NCBI GenBank assembly: GCA_023430945.1 | Contig: JAEYYE010000229.1 | Span: forward strand, 1-7,308 | Direction of reading: 5' to 3' | Length of the DNA: 7,308 nucleotides | DNA from: Bacteroidota bacterium | GTDB taxonomy: Bacteria > Bacteroidota > Bacteroidia > Flavobacteriales_F > PHOS-HE28 | Shown: positions 1 through 5,744 of the stretch, piece after piece | Numbering within the stretch: position 1 is the stretch's first letter | How the letters are laid out: each line of letters starts with the position of its first letter | The notes under the pieces: generated by a model | What the model was told of the DNA's origin: nothing | Database searches by the model: none | What the model saw: only the letters and a program-made list of their open reading frames with translations | Position numbers and translations under genes: made by a program

Positions 1-1
1 A

Positions 2-583
2 ACAAAAAGCACTACCACAACGACCACTTCCACATCCACCACGGTGGTGACGGGTGATGAACATTGCCTGGCGCAGGCTGATGAGAATACCTGGAATACG
101 CTTGGCCTGAACCAGGACCAGATCACACGTGTGGAAGAGATCCAGAAGCGCTACGCATCCATGAACACCAATCGCGGAACTGAGAATACCCTGCGTGGCA
201 CCAGTGAAGACAGCGCGACCCCGAAAGATACCGATCGTTCCATGGGCACCACCGGAACGGATCGAAGCCCGGGCACCACCGGTACCACAGGCACCGATCG
301 GGATGCGACCACTGGAACCAATGATCGCGTGACCAACACAACCGGCAAGAGTCCCACTGAAGGCACCACCACGACCACCACCGGCCGAACCGGTACGGAT
401 AAGCATGGTACCACGAGCACGGGCCGGGATTCCGATCAACTGGGTTATGATGATACTGACAAGGAAGCGATGGAACGTGAATTGAGAACCGTTCTTACGA
501 CCGCACAATTCGATCGCTACAAGGAGTGGTGCCAGGACCAGGACTCCAGCCGTGGCGATAGCAATACCGATATGGACCGCTAG
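2..583 (+). CDS. Spy/CpxP-like protein split by a Thr/Gly/Asp-rich linker, 5' truncated
   Basis: The reading frame is open to the left edge (codons from position 2), so the true start and any signal peptide lie outside the window. A GTG at 44 is possible as a start but cuts into a Thr-rich run and is unlikely. Two short amphipathic segments flank a long low-complexity linker. The first, at nt 101-154, begins LGLNQDQ and ends QKRY. The second, at nt 482-532, begins LRTVLTTAQ and ends KEWC. Both resemble the 'L-x-LTxxQ ... Y' helices of Spy/CpxP-like periplasmic proteins, which bind unfolded protein or sense envelope stress. The linker between them is rich in Thr, Gly and Asp with repeated TGTDR-like units. 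One cysteine sits before the first helix (EHC) and one at the end of the second (EWC), so a disulfide closing the linker is conceivable. The Spy-like assignment is inferred from these motifs only; a surface or periplasmic disordered protein of another family remains possible. Confidence 0.7.
   Translation, partial: TKSTTTTTTSTSTTVVTGDEHCLAQADENTWNTLGLNQDQITRVEEIQKRYASMNTNRGTENTLRGTSEDSATPKDTDRSMGTTGTDRSPGTTGTTGTDRDATTGTNDRVTNTTGKSPTEGTTTTTTGRTGTDKHGTTSTGRDSDQLGYDDTDKEAMERELRTVLTTAQFDRYKEWCQDQDSSRGDSNTDMDR
244..405 (+). repeat. Degenerate Thr-Gly-Thr-Asp-Arg coding repeat
   Basis: Within the first gene, imperfect units encoding TGTDR, GTTGT or close variants (TGTNDR, TGTDK) recur about six times. 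The DNA reads as diverged ACC-GGN-ACN-GAT-CGN units and is not an exact tandem array. It forms the disordered linker between two helix-like segments and is a likely site of length variation between strains. Confidence 0.6.
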
Positions 584-590
584 GTTTGGT

Positions 591-609
591 GAGGTTGTTC
601 TGCAACCTC
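591..609 (+). terminator. Short hairpin after the Spy-like gene
   Basis: A perfect 7-bp stem (591-597 with 603-609, GAGGTTG/CAACCTC) encloses a 5-nt loop, 8 nt after the stop codon. It has no T-run. It precedes a stronger hairpin, so it may be an mRNA 3'-end structure rather than a terminator on its own. Confidence 0.4.
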
Positions 610-616
610 CGTTTGG

Positions 617-650
617 CGTGAAGCCCCGCCCTTACGGCGGGGCTTTCACG
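617..650 (+). terminator. GC-rich terminator hairpin before the flavoprotein gene
   Basis: Left arm 617-630 and right arm 636-650 pair over 14 bp with one bulged T. The core is AGCCCCGCC/GGCGGGGCT, the loop is CTTAC, and three Ts fall inside the right arm. It lies between two same-strand genes and probably ends the upstream transcript. The T tract is short, so termination efficiency is uncertain. Confidence 0.65.
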
Positions 651-674
651 TATCTTGATATCAACGAAGGAAAA

Positions 675-1610
675 ATGATCGAACATTATGATGTGATAGT
701 GGTGGGTGGCGGGCCTGCCGGATCGAGCGCGGCCCTCATCCTGGGCCGAAGCCGGTTGAAGGTACTTTTGATCGATAAGGCGACGCCCCGGAATATCCGA
801 ACGGACGGCATCCATGGCTTTATCACACGGCATGACGTGAAGCCGATCGAATTCCGCAAGCTGGCCCATGCGGAAGTGCTGGCCGTTGGTGTGGAAATGC
901 TCATCGGAACAGTGGTGCAACTGCAGCCGATCGACCCTGGATTCATTGTTCATCTTGAAGATGGCGGAAGAAAGAAGGCCGATCGTGTGGTGGTGGCCAC
1001 AGGCCTGCATGATCGGCTACCGGATGTGGAAGGGCTGGATCGATTCTATGGTCAGAGCGTTTTTCACTGTCCCTTCTGTGATGGATGGGAAATGCGTGAC
1101 CGGCCATTGGCCGTGATCGCATCAGCGAAGAAGGCCGTACCGATCGCGCGCGGACTGCTCACCTGGAGCAGCGATGTGATGGTGTTCACGAACGGTGATC
1201 GCATTTCTCGTGAGGACAGGAGCAAGGCCGATGAAGCGGAGATCCCGGTATTCATCCAGCGGATCGTCCGTGTGACAGGCGTACGCGGACAGGTGGAGAA
1301 CATCGAACTGAGCGATGGCCAGGCGATCGCGCGCAGCGGGATCTTCTTCGATCCGGCATCATCACAACAGTGTACGATCGCCACGGAGCTAGGATGCCGC
1401 GTGACCCGGTCCGGTGCGATCTACACGGACAAACGGCAGCGCACCGGGATCGATGGATTGTATGTAGCCGGTGATGCGGCAGCCGATCCGAACATGGTCG
1501 CCGTGGCTTCAGCCGATGGGGTGAAGGCCGCGTTGAACATCGTGCAGGAAATGCAACGAGCCGGGCACTGGTTACCCGGATCCCGGCGCGAACGCGAAAA
1601 GGCGGGATGA
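675..1610 (+). CDS. Thioredoxin-reductase-like NAD(P)/FAD-dependent oxidoreductase with degraded NADPH motif
   Basis: A 311-aa cytoplasmic flavoprotein of the two-domain thioredoxin reductase fold, close to the usual 300-320 aa. The FAD-binding GGGPAG is at residues 11-16 and the ATG motif at 108-110. A redox-active CPFC pair (C132, C135) is followed by DGWE, and the C-terminal FAD motif GLYVAGD is at 261-267. The second Rossmann motif, expected just after RDRPLAV (residues 141-147), should read roughly GxGxxA. Here it is IASAKKA (148-154), without the glycines, so NADPH binding is doubtful or altered. Relatives with CPYCHGWE-type motifs occur widely and are annotated simply as NAD(P)/FAD-dependent oxidoreductases; their substrates are mostly unknown. 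The ATG at 675 was chosen because FAD-domain homology begins there, GAAGGA precedes it by a few bases, and a longer GTG start at 552 would overlap the previous gene and both hairpins. The stop codon lies inside the following terminator stem. Confidence 0.88.
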   Translation: MIEHYDVIVVGGGPAGSSAALILGRSRLKVLLIDKATPRNIRTDGIHGFITRHDVKPIEFRKLAHAEVLAVGVEMLIGTVVQLQPIDPGFIVHLEDGGRKKADRVVVATGLHDRLPDVEGLDRFYGQSVFHCPFCDGWEMRDRPLAVIASAKKAVPIARGLLTWSSDVMVFTNGDRISREDRSKADEAEIPVFIQRIVRVTGVRGQVENIELSDGQAIARSGIFFDPASSQQCTIATELGCRVTRSGAIYTDKRQRTGIDGLYVAGDAAADPNMVAVASADGVKAALNIVQEMQRAGHWLPGSRREREKAG

Positions 1611-1625
1611 ACGATCCCGCCTTTT
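1597..1625. terminator. Bidirectional rho-independent terminator
   Basis: A perfect 12-bp stem (1597-1608 with 1614-1625; core AGGCGGGAT/ATCCCGCCT) has a 5-nt loop. It is flanked by AAAA on the left and TTTTT on the right, giving a T tract on either strand. It serves the rightward flavoprotein gene, whose TGA at 1608-1610 is inside the hairpin, and probably the leftward operon ending at 1645. Confidence 0.85.
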
Positions 1626-1644
1626 TCACTTCATGACAGACACT

Positions 1645-2178
1645 TCAGAGCGCTGCTCCCGATCGCGGGTGTCTTGATCTGCGATCGCGATGCCCTGATC
1701 CGCGAGAAGCAAAATACCCGACGATCGCCGCAGTGATGATCACCGTGGCGGCCACGGACGTGATCACGGTCTTCCGATCATGTTGCCACGAAGCACCGTA
1801 ACCTTTTTCAGCGAAAATGTTCGGCACCCTGCCTTTCGACAGATCCTCGATCACACCTTCAACAACATCCACGCGATCGGCGATCAGCAATGGCAGCCAA
1901 TGACCGTAGCTTGATTCACTGGACTTGAAGGCGATGCGACGGATCATTCCGCTAAGTCCGCGCGGCGGTTTGGAGGTACCGAAAACGGCGCTCACATTGG
2001 GACGTTCGATCGAATGCAACACCTCCTGTTCCACCGGCTGCTGCACCGGCCGTTTCCAGCTGTAGCCTTCATGCTCCGCATTCGTGCGCTGCTTGATCGG
2101 ATAGGTCGGATCGTTCTCGGGATCGGCATCGATCCCCCATCCTTTGATCCGAGAGGGATCATCCACTGTATTTCTCAT
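1645..2178 (-). CDS. Conserved hypothetical protein with C-terminal membrane anchor
   Basis: 177 aa, no enzyme motif recognised. The N-terminal half is hydrophilic with conserved-looking blocks: DDPSRIKGWGIDADPENDPTYP at residues 6-27, ERPNVSAVFGTS at 58-69, PPRGLSGMIRRIAFK at 71-85, then GHWLPLLIADRVDVVEG at 92-108. One hydrophobic segment at about 137-156 is followed by a strongly basic tail, which suggests a C-terminally anchored inner-membrane protein with the tail in the cytoplasm if the N-terminal domain is outside, or a tail anchor. The ATG at 2178 is preferred over a GTG at 2196 because the GTG overlaps the upstream stop and the ATG leaves a 10-nt gap. No Shine-Dalgarno is visible. 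From memory, similar proteins occur in other Bacteroidota and may travel with this dehydrogenase, but this was not checked. It is the last gene of the leftward operon. Confidence 0.8.
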   Translation of the reverse strand: MRNTVDDPSRIKGWGIDADPENDPTYPIKQRTNAEHEGYSWKRPVQQPVEQEVLHSIERPNVSAVFGTSKPPRGLSGMIRRIAFKSSESSYGHWLPLLIADRVDVVEGVIEDLSKGRVPNIFAEKGYGASWQHDRKTVITSVAATVIITAAIVGYFASRGSGHRDRRSRHPRSGAAL

Positions 2179-2188
2179 CTGGTACTTG

Positions 2189-3343
2189 TTACGCACGCGC
2201 CATGGGTGGTATGAGCACCGGCTTTATGCAGTTGTCGAGTTTATCCGAGAATATCCTGTAAGCATCAGCGACATCTTCCAGCGGTATTCGATGGGTGATC
2301 AGTGCCTTCGGATCGAAGATCCCGTTCTGCACATGCTCGATCAACCGCGGCAGCAATCGTTTCACCGAAGCCTGGTTGGCCCGCACCGTCAATCCTTTAT
2401 TCACTATGTTGCCCACCGGCACAAGGTTATCCGTTGGGCCATACACACCTACGATCGAGATGATCCCGCCTTTTTTCACCGAGTTGATCGCCCAGTGCAA
2501 TGCGGTGGCCGATCCAGCCTGCAGCAGAAGTTTCCTTCCGGTGATCGTTTGCAAGGCATTGCCGGCTGCTTCCGCACCTACGGCATCGATGCAGACATCG
2601 GCACCCATCCAATCCGTCGTTTTCTTCAGGAAAACGACCGGATCATCCATCTCCTTGAAATTGTACGCTTCACATGGCGCATAGTTCCGGACGAATTCGA
2701 GGCGGTATTCCACGTGATCCAGCACGATCACACGTCCGGCCCCGAAAAGCCACGCGCACCTCGCTGCCATGATACCTACCGGCCCGGCACCGAACACGAC
2801 CACTGTATCACCCTGCTGGATCCCGCCCATTTCAGCGGCCTGGTACCCTGTTGGAACAACGTCGGTCAACATGACCGCATCATCCGGGTCCATTCCTGCA
2901 GGGATCACAGTGGGGCCCACATCAGCGTAAGGCACACGCACATATTCGGCCTGCCCGCCATCATATCCGCCCGCAGTATGAGAGTAGCCGAAGATCCCAC
3001 CGACAGCAGTGGCCTGTGGATTTGATTCGTGGCAGTTGCCGAACAGACCTTGTTTGCAGAAATGGCATTTGCCACACGAGATGTTGAAGGGTATGAGCAC
3101 ATTGTCGCCGACCTTCAACTTCTGCACATCGCTGCCGATCTCTTCCACCACGCCGATGAACTCATGGCCGAAGGTCATGCCCACGCGTGTATCCGGCACA
3201 TTGCCATTGTAGAGATGAAGGTCCGATCCACAAATGCACGAACGCGTCACGCGCACGATCGCATCCTGCGGATGCAGGATCTCCGGCATCGGTTTATTGC
3301 TGATCCGCACACGCTGCGGACCGCGATAGTTCATGGCCAGCAT
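2189..3343 (-). CDS. Zinc-dependent alcohol dehydrogenase (formaldehyde dehydrogenase-like MDR)
   Basis: A 384-aa cytosolic medium-chain dehydrogenase that oxidises an alcohol or aldehyde adduct with NAD. Catalytic zinc ligands are C38 in ICGSD and H60-E61 in FGHEF. Structural zinc cysteines are C90, C93, C96 and C104. The Rossmann motif GAGPVG is at 185-190, and D209 at the end of the next strand (VIVLDH) favours NAD over NADP. The extended region around residues 105-135, with GYSHTAGGYDGGQAEYVRVP, is typical of the glutathione-independent formaldehyde dehydrogenase-like subgroup, so the physiological substrate may be formaldehyde or a related small aldehyde; this is inference. Length and motifs look intact. 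The gene starts 9 nt after the DUF892 stop and is followed after 10 nt by the membrane-anchored hypothetical protein, so the three are almost certainly co-transcribed. Met4 is an alternative start. Confidence 0.93.
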   Translation of the reverse strand: MLAMNYRGPQRVRISNKPMPEILHPQDAIVRVTRSCICGSDLHLYNGNVPDTRVGMTFGHEFIGVVEEIGSDVQKLKVGDNVLIPFNISCGKCHFCKQGLFGNCHESNPQATAVGGIFGYSHTAGGYDGGQAEYVRVPYADVGPTVIPAGMDPDDAVMLTDVVPTGYQAAEMGGIQQGDTVVVFGAGPVGIMAARCAWLFGAGRVIVLDHVEYRLEFVRNYAPCEAYNFKEMDDPVVFLKKTTDWMGADVCIDAVGAEAAGNALQTITGRKLLLQAGSATALHWAINSVKKGGIISIVGVYGPTDNLVPVGNIVNKGLTVRANQASVKRLLPRLIEHVQNGIFDPKALITHRIPLEDVADAYRIFSDKLDNCIKPVLIPPMARA

Positions 3344-3352
3344 ATCCGCGGA

Positions 3353-4180
3353 TCAGGAACGTGAACGTGAACCGGACGAACCATTTCCACCAGCCGAGGC
3401 CGTTGGCATTTCAGCACCTTCCTCCTCCTGATCGGCCTGGAGGTTCAGCAGGCTTACGGCGAGCTCAGTGAGATCCTGATCGGTCTTCTTCTCTTCCTGA
3501 AGTGTTTCTTCCAATAATGGAAGTGCTTCCTCCAATCCGAGTTGTTCAGCCCACGCACAAAGGCTTCCGTACGTGGCGATCTCGTAGTGTTCCACTTTCT
3601 GCGCAGCAGCCACCAACGCGGCGTCCAAAGCCACGTCATCCTCGAAATCCTCCATGAGTTCCTTCGCTTCTTCGAGGATCCCGTCCATGGCTTCGCACTT
3701 CTTGCCCTTCGCGTTCCGATCCAACGATGCGAACACCTCCTCCAGACGCTCCATCTGGTTCTCGGTCTCTTCGCGGTGTTGCTCAAAAGCTGCACGCAGA
3801 TCTTCATTCTGTGCAGCTCGCGCCATCCTGTTCAGGCTCCGCACCAATTGCTTCTCCACGTAATAGATATCCTGCAATTGATCGGTAAAGAGCTTCATCA
3901 ATCCTTCGTTCGCCATTCCGGCCTGGTCGGATGAACGGCTGGATATGGAGCGGCCAGAACCGGAGCGGCCGTTCGAACTGCGCGTGGAACTGCCCGAACC
4001 ACTGCGTGAAGAACTTGTACTGCGGCTGCTGGAAGAAACACGGCTGTTATTCGTACTGCGGCTGCCCGTTCTGCTGGAATTGCCCGAGCGGCCCGATGAT
4101 GAGCTGCTTCGTGAACCGCTGCTCTTGCCCGATCCACGGCTGCTGCCCGAATTGCTTTTCTTATTATTTGAAGTGGCCAT
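3353..4180 (-). CDS. DUF892 (YciF-type) ferritin-like protein with long Ser/Arg/Gly N-terminal tail
   Basis: 275 aa. Residues 1-85 are almost only Ser, Gly, Arg, Asn and Thr. Residues 90-250 form the DUF892/YciE-YciF four-helix ferritin-like domain, usually found as a stand-alone protein of about 160-170 aa. Landmarks are LFTDQLQDIYYVEKQLV (97-113), EQHREETENQMERLEEVF (133-150), KCEAMDGILEEAKELM (161-176), AAQKVEHYEIATYGSL (192-207) and LLEETLQEEKKTDQDL (222-237). Carboxylate and His residues such as E109, H135, E138, E197, H198 and E227 are plausible di-metal ligands. A second Ser/Arg tail ends the protein (SGSRSRS). Family members are induced by osmotic and general stress in enterobacteria; their chemistry is not settled. 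The basic tail could bind DNA, RNA or a surface, like the N-terminal tails of Dps proteins (inference). The ATG at 4180 was chosen because 13 codons upstream from a later alternative start look non-coding. Confidence 0.9.
   Translation of the reverse strand: MATSNNKKSNSGSSRGSGKSSGSRSSSSSGRSGNSSRTGSRSTNNSRVSSSSRSTSSSRSGSGSSTRSSNGRSGSGRSISSRSSDQAGMANEGLMKLFTDQLQDIYYVEKQLVRSLNRMARAAQNEDLRAAFEQHREETENQMERLEEVFASLDRNAKGKKCEAMDGILEEAKELMEDFEDDVALDAALVAAAQKVEHYEIATYGSLCAWAEQLGLEEALPLLEETLQEEKKTDQDLTELAVSLLNLQADQEEEGAEMPTASAGGNGSSGSRSRS
3926..4165 (-). repeat. Ser/Arg/Gly low-complexity coding tract
   Basis: This segment encodes the N-terminal tail of the DUF892 protein. It is built of irregular SRS, SGS, SSR and GRSG units with mixed Ser codons, so it is protein-level low complexity rather than an exact DNA repeat. 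It shares a 15-nt stretch (TGCCCGATCCACGGC on the plus strand, near 4127 and 4410) with the neighbouring disordered gene. Confidence 0.6.
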
Positions 4181-4219
4181 TTGTGTGTGGTTGAAGTTCG
4201 ATAGGAGAACGAACTGCAA

Positions 4220-4262
4220 CGTCCGGAGCGCTGTGCATTCAAGCCAGCTAATGCTCCGGACG
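4220..4262. promoter_or_regulatory. 10-bp perfect inverted repeat between the disordered gene and the DUF892 gene
   Basis: CGTCCGGAGC at 4220-4229 and GCTCCGGACG at 4253-4262 are exact inverted copies separated by 23 nt, in the 100-nt gap between two leftward genes. With no T tract after either arm and a long loop, it could be an mRNA stem, an attenuating structure, or an operator for a dimeric regulator. The function is inferred from position only. Confidence 0.45.
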
Positions 4263-4280
4263 CCCCAGTTCTAAAAGATA

Positions 4281-4622
4281 TTACCGGCCGCTATTGCTGC
4301 CTCCTTGTGAGCCGCTGTTGCGCTCGGATCCCGTGGTACCGCTCTGTGAACCACTACGATCACCGCCCTGCGAACCGCTCATGGAACCGCCACGGCTGCT
4401 CTCCTGGCCCATGCCGCTGCCCGATCCACGGCCACCGGTGGTTTCCTGATCGCGCATGCGACCTTCTGTTCCGCTGCCCGTATTGCGGCCAAGCTCCTCA
4501 TCATTCCCACCAGCACCGCGTGCCTGGGTGCCTTCATTCCTTTCGGCCCTCATGTTCTCTTCACGCCCCTGGCCCCTATTCTCATTGTTCTGCTCGTTAC
4601 GATCATTATTCCTGTTCGACAT
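4281..4622 (-). CDS. Small disordered hydrophilic protein (hydrophilin-like)
   Basis: 113 aa from the ATG at 4622. The N-terminal third is dominated by Asn, Arg, Glu and Gln (SNRNNDRNEQNNENRGQ), the rest by Gly, Ser, Arg, Thr and Gln in short units such as GSGT, GSQGG and SGSQ. There is no cysteine, no hydrophobic segment and almost no aliphatic residue, so it should be soluble and intrinsically disordered. High Gly content and extreme hydrophilicity match the loose definition of hydrophilins, which accumulate under desiccation or osmotic stress; this is analogy, not homology. An earlier ATG at 4664 would add 14 residues with two cysteines unlike the rest and is disfavoured. It is the first gene of a leftward run, 100 nt before the DUF892 gene, and diverges from the operon at 4895. 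Confidence 0.68.
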   Translation of the reverse strand: MSNRNNDRNEQNNENRGQGREENMRAERNEGTQARGAGGNDEELGRNTGSGTEGRMRDQETTGGRGSGSGMGQESSRGGSMSGSQGGDRSGSQSGTTGSERNSGSQGGSNSGR

Positions 4623-4894
4623 GTGTTGAAAGTATTTGTCACCATGACCGGTGCAACGGCACACTACCGTCTTATCACGATCATGGTCAGGGCTGCTGCC
4701 CGCAGATCACGCGCCCTTGACCATTGAAGGATCGAACGGGTCACAAGTCTCAAAAAGTGATGTAGAGATCATCCCACAGCGATCGGAGATGCTGAGGTTC
4801 ATCAACCACATGCCATCCTTCACACGTAAGAAGGCGATCGGGTGCATGTTCCATGCTGATGGGTGCAGGTCCAATTCTTGTCCTGCCCATGCCC
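4623..4894. other. Divergent intergenic spacer, likely two promoters
   Basis: This 272-nt spacer separates the leftward stress run from the rightward operon and must hold both promoters if they start here. I could not find a convincing Bacteroidota promoter (TTG with TAnnTTTG) on either strand; the closest leftward match, TACTTTCA at 4634-4627, is too near the start codon. Frames crossing the right half lack protein-like composition. Confidence 0.5.
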
Positions 4895-5248
4895 ATGAAT
4901 ACCGCGCAGCATTCCTATGACACGTTATCCGCTTGCATCAATGATCTTCAAAAGAGAGGCTACGACACCGATCTTGAAGTGAATGAAAAAGGCCTGGTAA
5001 GCAGAGTACGGGAAACACCGCTCGATCCGGGTCTTTTCACGATCGATGAGTTCTACCGTTTTGAAGGAACAAGTGATCCGGCGGACATGTCGATCGTGTA
5101 CGCGATCTCTTCCGAAGAGCTTGGCTTGAAGGGTTTGATCGTAAATGCTTTCGGTACGTATGCATCAAGTGCGGTGAATAAGATGGTGAGCAGATTGGAT
5201 GTGCATGCACAACATACTTCAAATGATCTTTTGACCACGAACGAATAA
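4895..5248 (+). CDS. Small conserved Bacteroidota protein, commonly named 'phosphoribosylpyrophosphate synthetase'
   Basis: 117 aa, soluble, no signal or membrane segment. It matches a short Bacteroidota family whose members open with a SYDTLSxAIxxL-like helix and carry an EFYRFEG block followed by a VYAISS strand; here these are SYDTLSACINDL at residues 7-18, DEFYRFEGTSDP at 51-62 and SIVYAISSEELGLKGLIVNAFG at 66-87. Databases often label this family phosphoribosylpyrophosphate synthetase, but real PRPP synthetases are about 310 aa with P-loop-like PRPP-binding motifs that are absent here, so the name should not be taken as function. The ATG at 4895 was chosen because the family-like sequence starts just after it; ATG 4889 is also possible. 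It is the first gene of a three-gene operon with the two disordered or basic proteins downstream, which suggests a stress-linked role (inference). Confidence 0.82.
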   Translation: MNTAQHSYDTLSACINDLQKRGYDTDLEVNEKGLVSRVRETPLDPGLFTIDEFYRFEGTSDPADMSIVYAISSEELGLKGLIVNAFGTYASSAVNKMVSRLDVHAQHTSNDLLTTNE

Positions 5249-5257
5249 TCCAGCTAA

Positions 5258-5740
5258 ATGGCTACGAACGACCAACAGGACATGGGTTCAGGCGATCCGA
5301 AACAACGCACCGGCGGACTCGGAACAACCGGAGTGCGCAGCACCATGAGCGGCGGCGGTGAACATGGCGAGAAGCGCCCAACCAATGCGGACCACGATCA
5401 GAAGATCGCACGCAATCGCAAGCAATTGCTAAGCGAAGAGCAGGACCAGGCCAGCCGCTCACCCGAGCAGGCAAGGCACAGTGGCGAACGTGCCGCTGAT
5501 GATACGCTTGGACAGACCGAAGCAAGAAGGAATACCAACGATCCAGATCGTGAACGCAAGAGCGGTGATATCGTGAGCGGCGGTGAACATTCCCAATTCC
5601 CCGGCACACAGGCTGGCTACGACGACCGTGGCGAGAACCAGCGGCCGCCGCGGGAAAACACAGATCTGTCCTCACTGGACAAAGGCCGGAATGATGATCT
5701 CAGCCGGCTGGACAAGGACGATGTTGAACCAATGAAATGA
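5258..5740 (+). CDS. Disordered highly charged protein of unknown function
   Basis: 160 aa, unrecognised. It is rich in Asp, Arg, Gly, Glu, Gln and Ser, without Cys or Trp and without any hydrophobic stretch, so it is predicted disordered and cytoplasmic. Internal repetition includes SGGGEHGEK (31-39) with SGGEHSQFPG (107-116), and a C-terminal duplicate DLSSLDK (136-142) with DLSRLDK (147-153). A possible helix is at residues 46-66 (HDQKIARNRKQLLSEEQDQ). The start at 5258 is 9 nt after the previous stop, and the stop is 4 nt before the next gene, so co-transcription and translational coupling are likely. Composition resembles stress-accumulated hydrophilins, but homology is not claimed. Confidence 0.78.
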   Translation: MATNDQQDMGSGDPKQRTGGLGTTGVRSTMSGGGEHGEKRPTNADHDQKIARNRKQLLSEEQDQASRSPEQARHSGERAADDTLGQTEARRNTNDPDRERKSGDIVSGGEHSQFPGTQAGYDDRGENQRPPRENTDLSSLDKGRNDDLSRLDKDDVEPMK

Positions 5741-5744
5741 TACG

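Noticed and set aside
244..405. Possible CRISPR-like or satellite array
   Set aside because: Units are degenerate, lack spacers and stay in frame as Thr/Gly/Asp codons, so this is a protein low-complexity linker.
552..674. Longer GTG-initiated version of the flavoprotein gene
   Set aside because: It would overlap the end of the preceding gene and run through two hairpins, and the extra residues do not resemble a flavoprotein; FAD-domain homology starts at 675.
2144..3025. 293-codon open frame on the plus strand
   Set aside because: It is antisense to the dehydrogenase, rich in His/Arg/Pro without family motifs, and the opposite strand encodes a complete, well-conserved enzyme.
3945..4274. 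Leu/Glu/Arg-rich frame on the plus strand
   Set aside because: It is the reverse shadow of the Ser/Arg tail of the DUF892 protein; its composition follows directly from the complementary codons.
4623..4640. Bacteroidota-type promoter TACTTTCA for the leftward disordered gene
   Set aside because: It differs from TAnnTTTG, lies only a few bases from the start codon, and has no matching upstream TTG at the right distance that I could defend.
4651..4920. 89-codon frame in the divergent spacer
   Set aside because: It has no recognisable motif and mixed composition, and it overlaps the start of the more convincing gene at 4895; I treat the region as regulatory.
4895..5248. Functional assignment as PRPP synthetase
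   Set aside because: The protein is about a third of the enzyme's length and lacks the PRPP-binding motif; only the database-style family name is kept.
5262..5675. 137-codon frame on the minus strand opposite the 160-aa gene
   Set aside because: Cys/Arg/Trp-rich composition typical of an antisense shadow, and it conflicts with a tightly packed co-directional operon.
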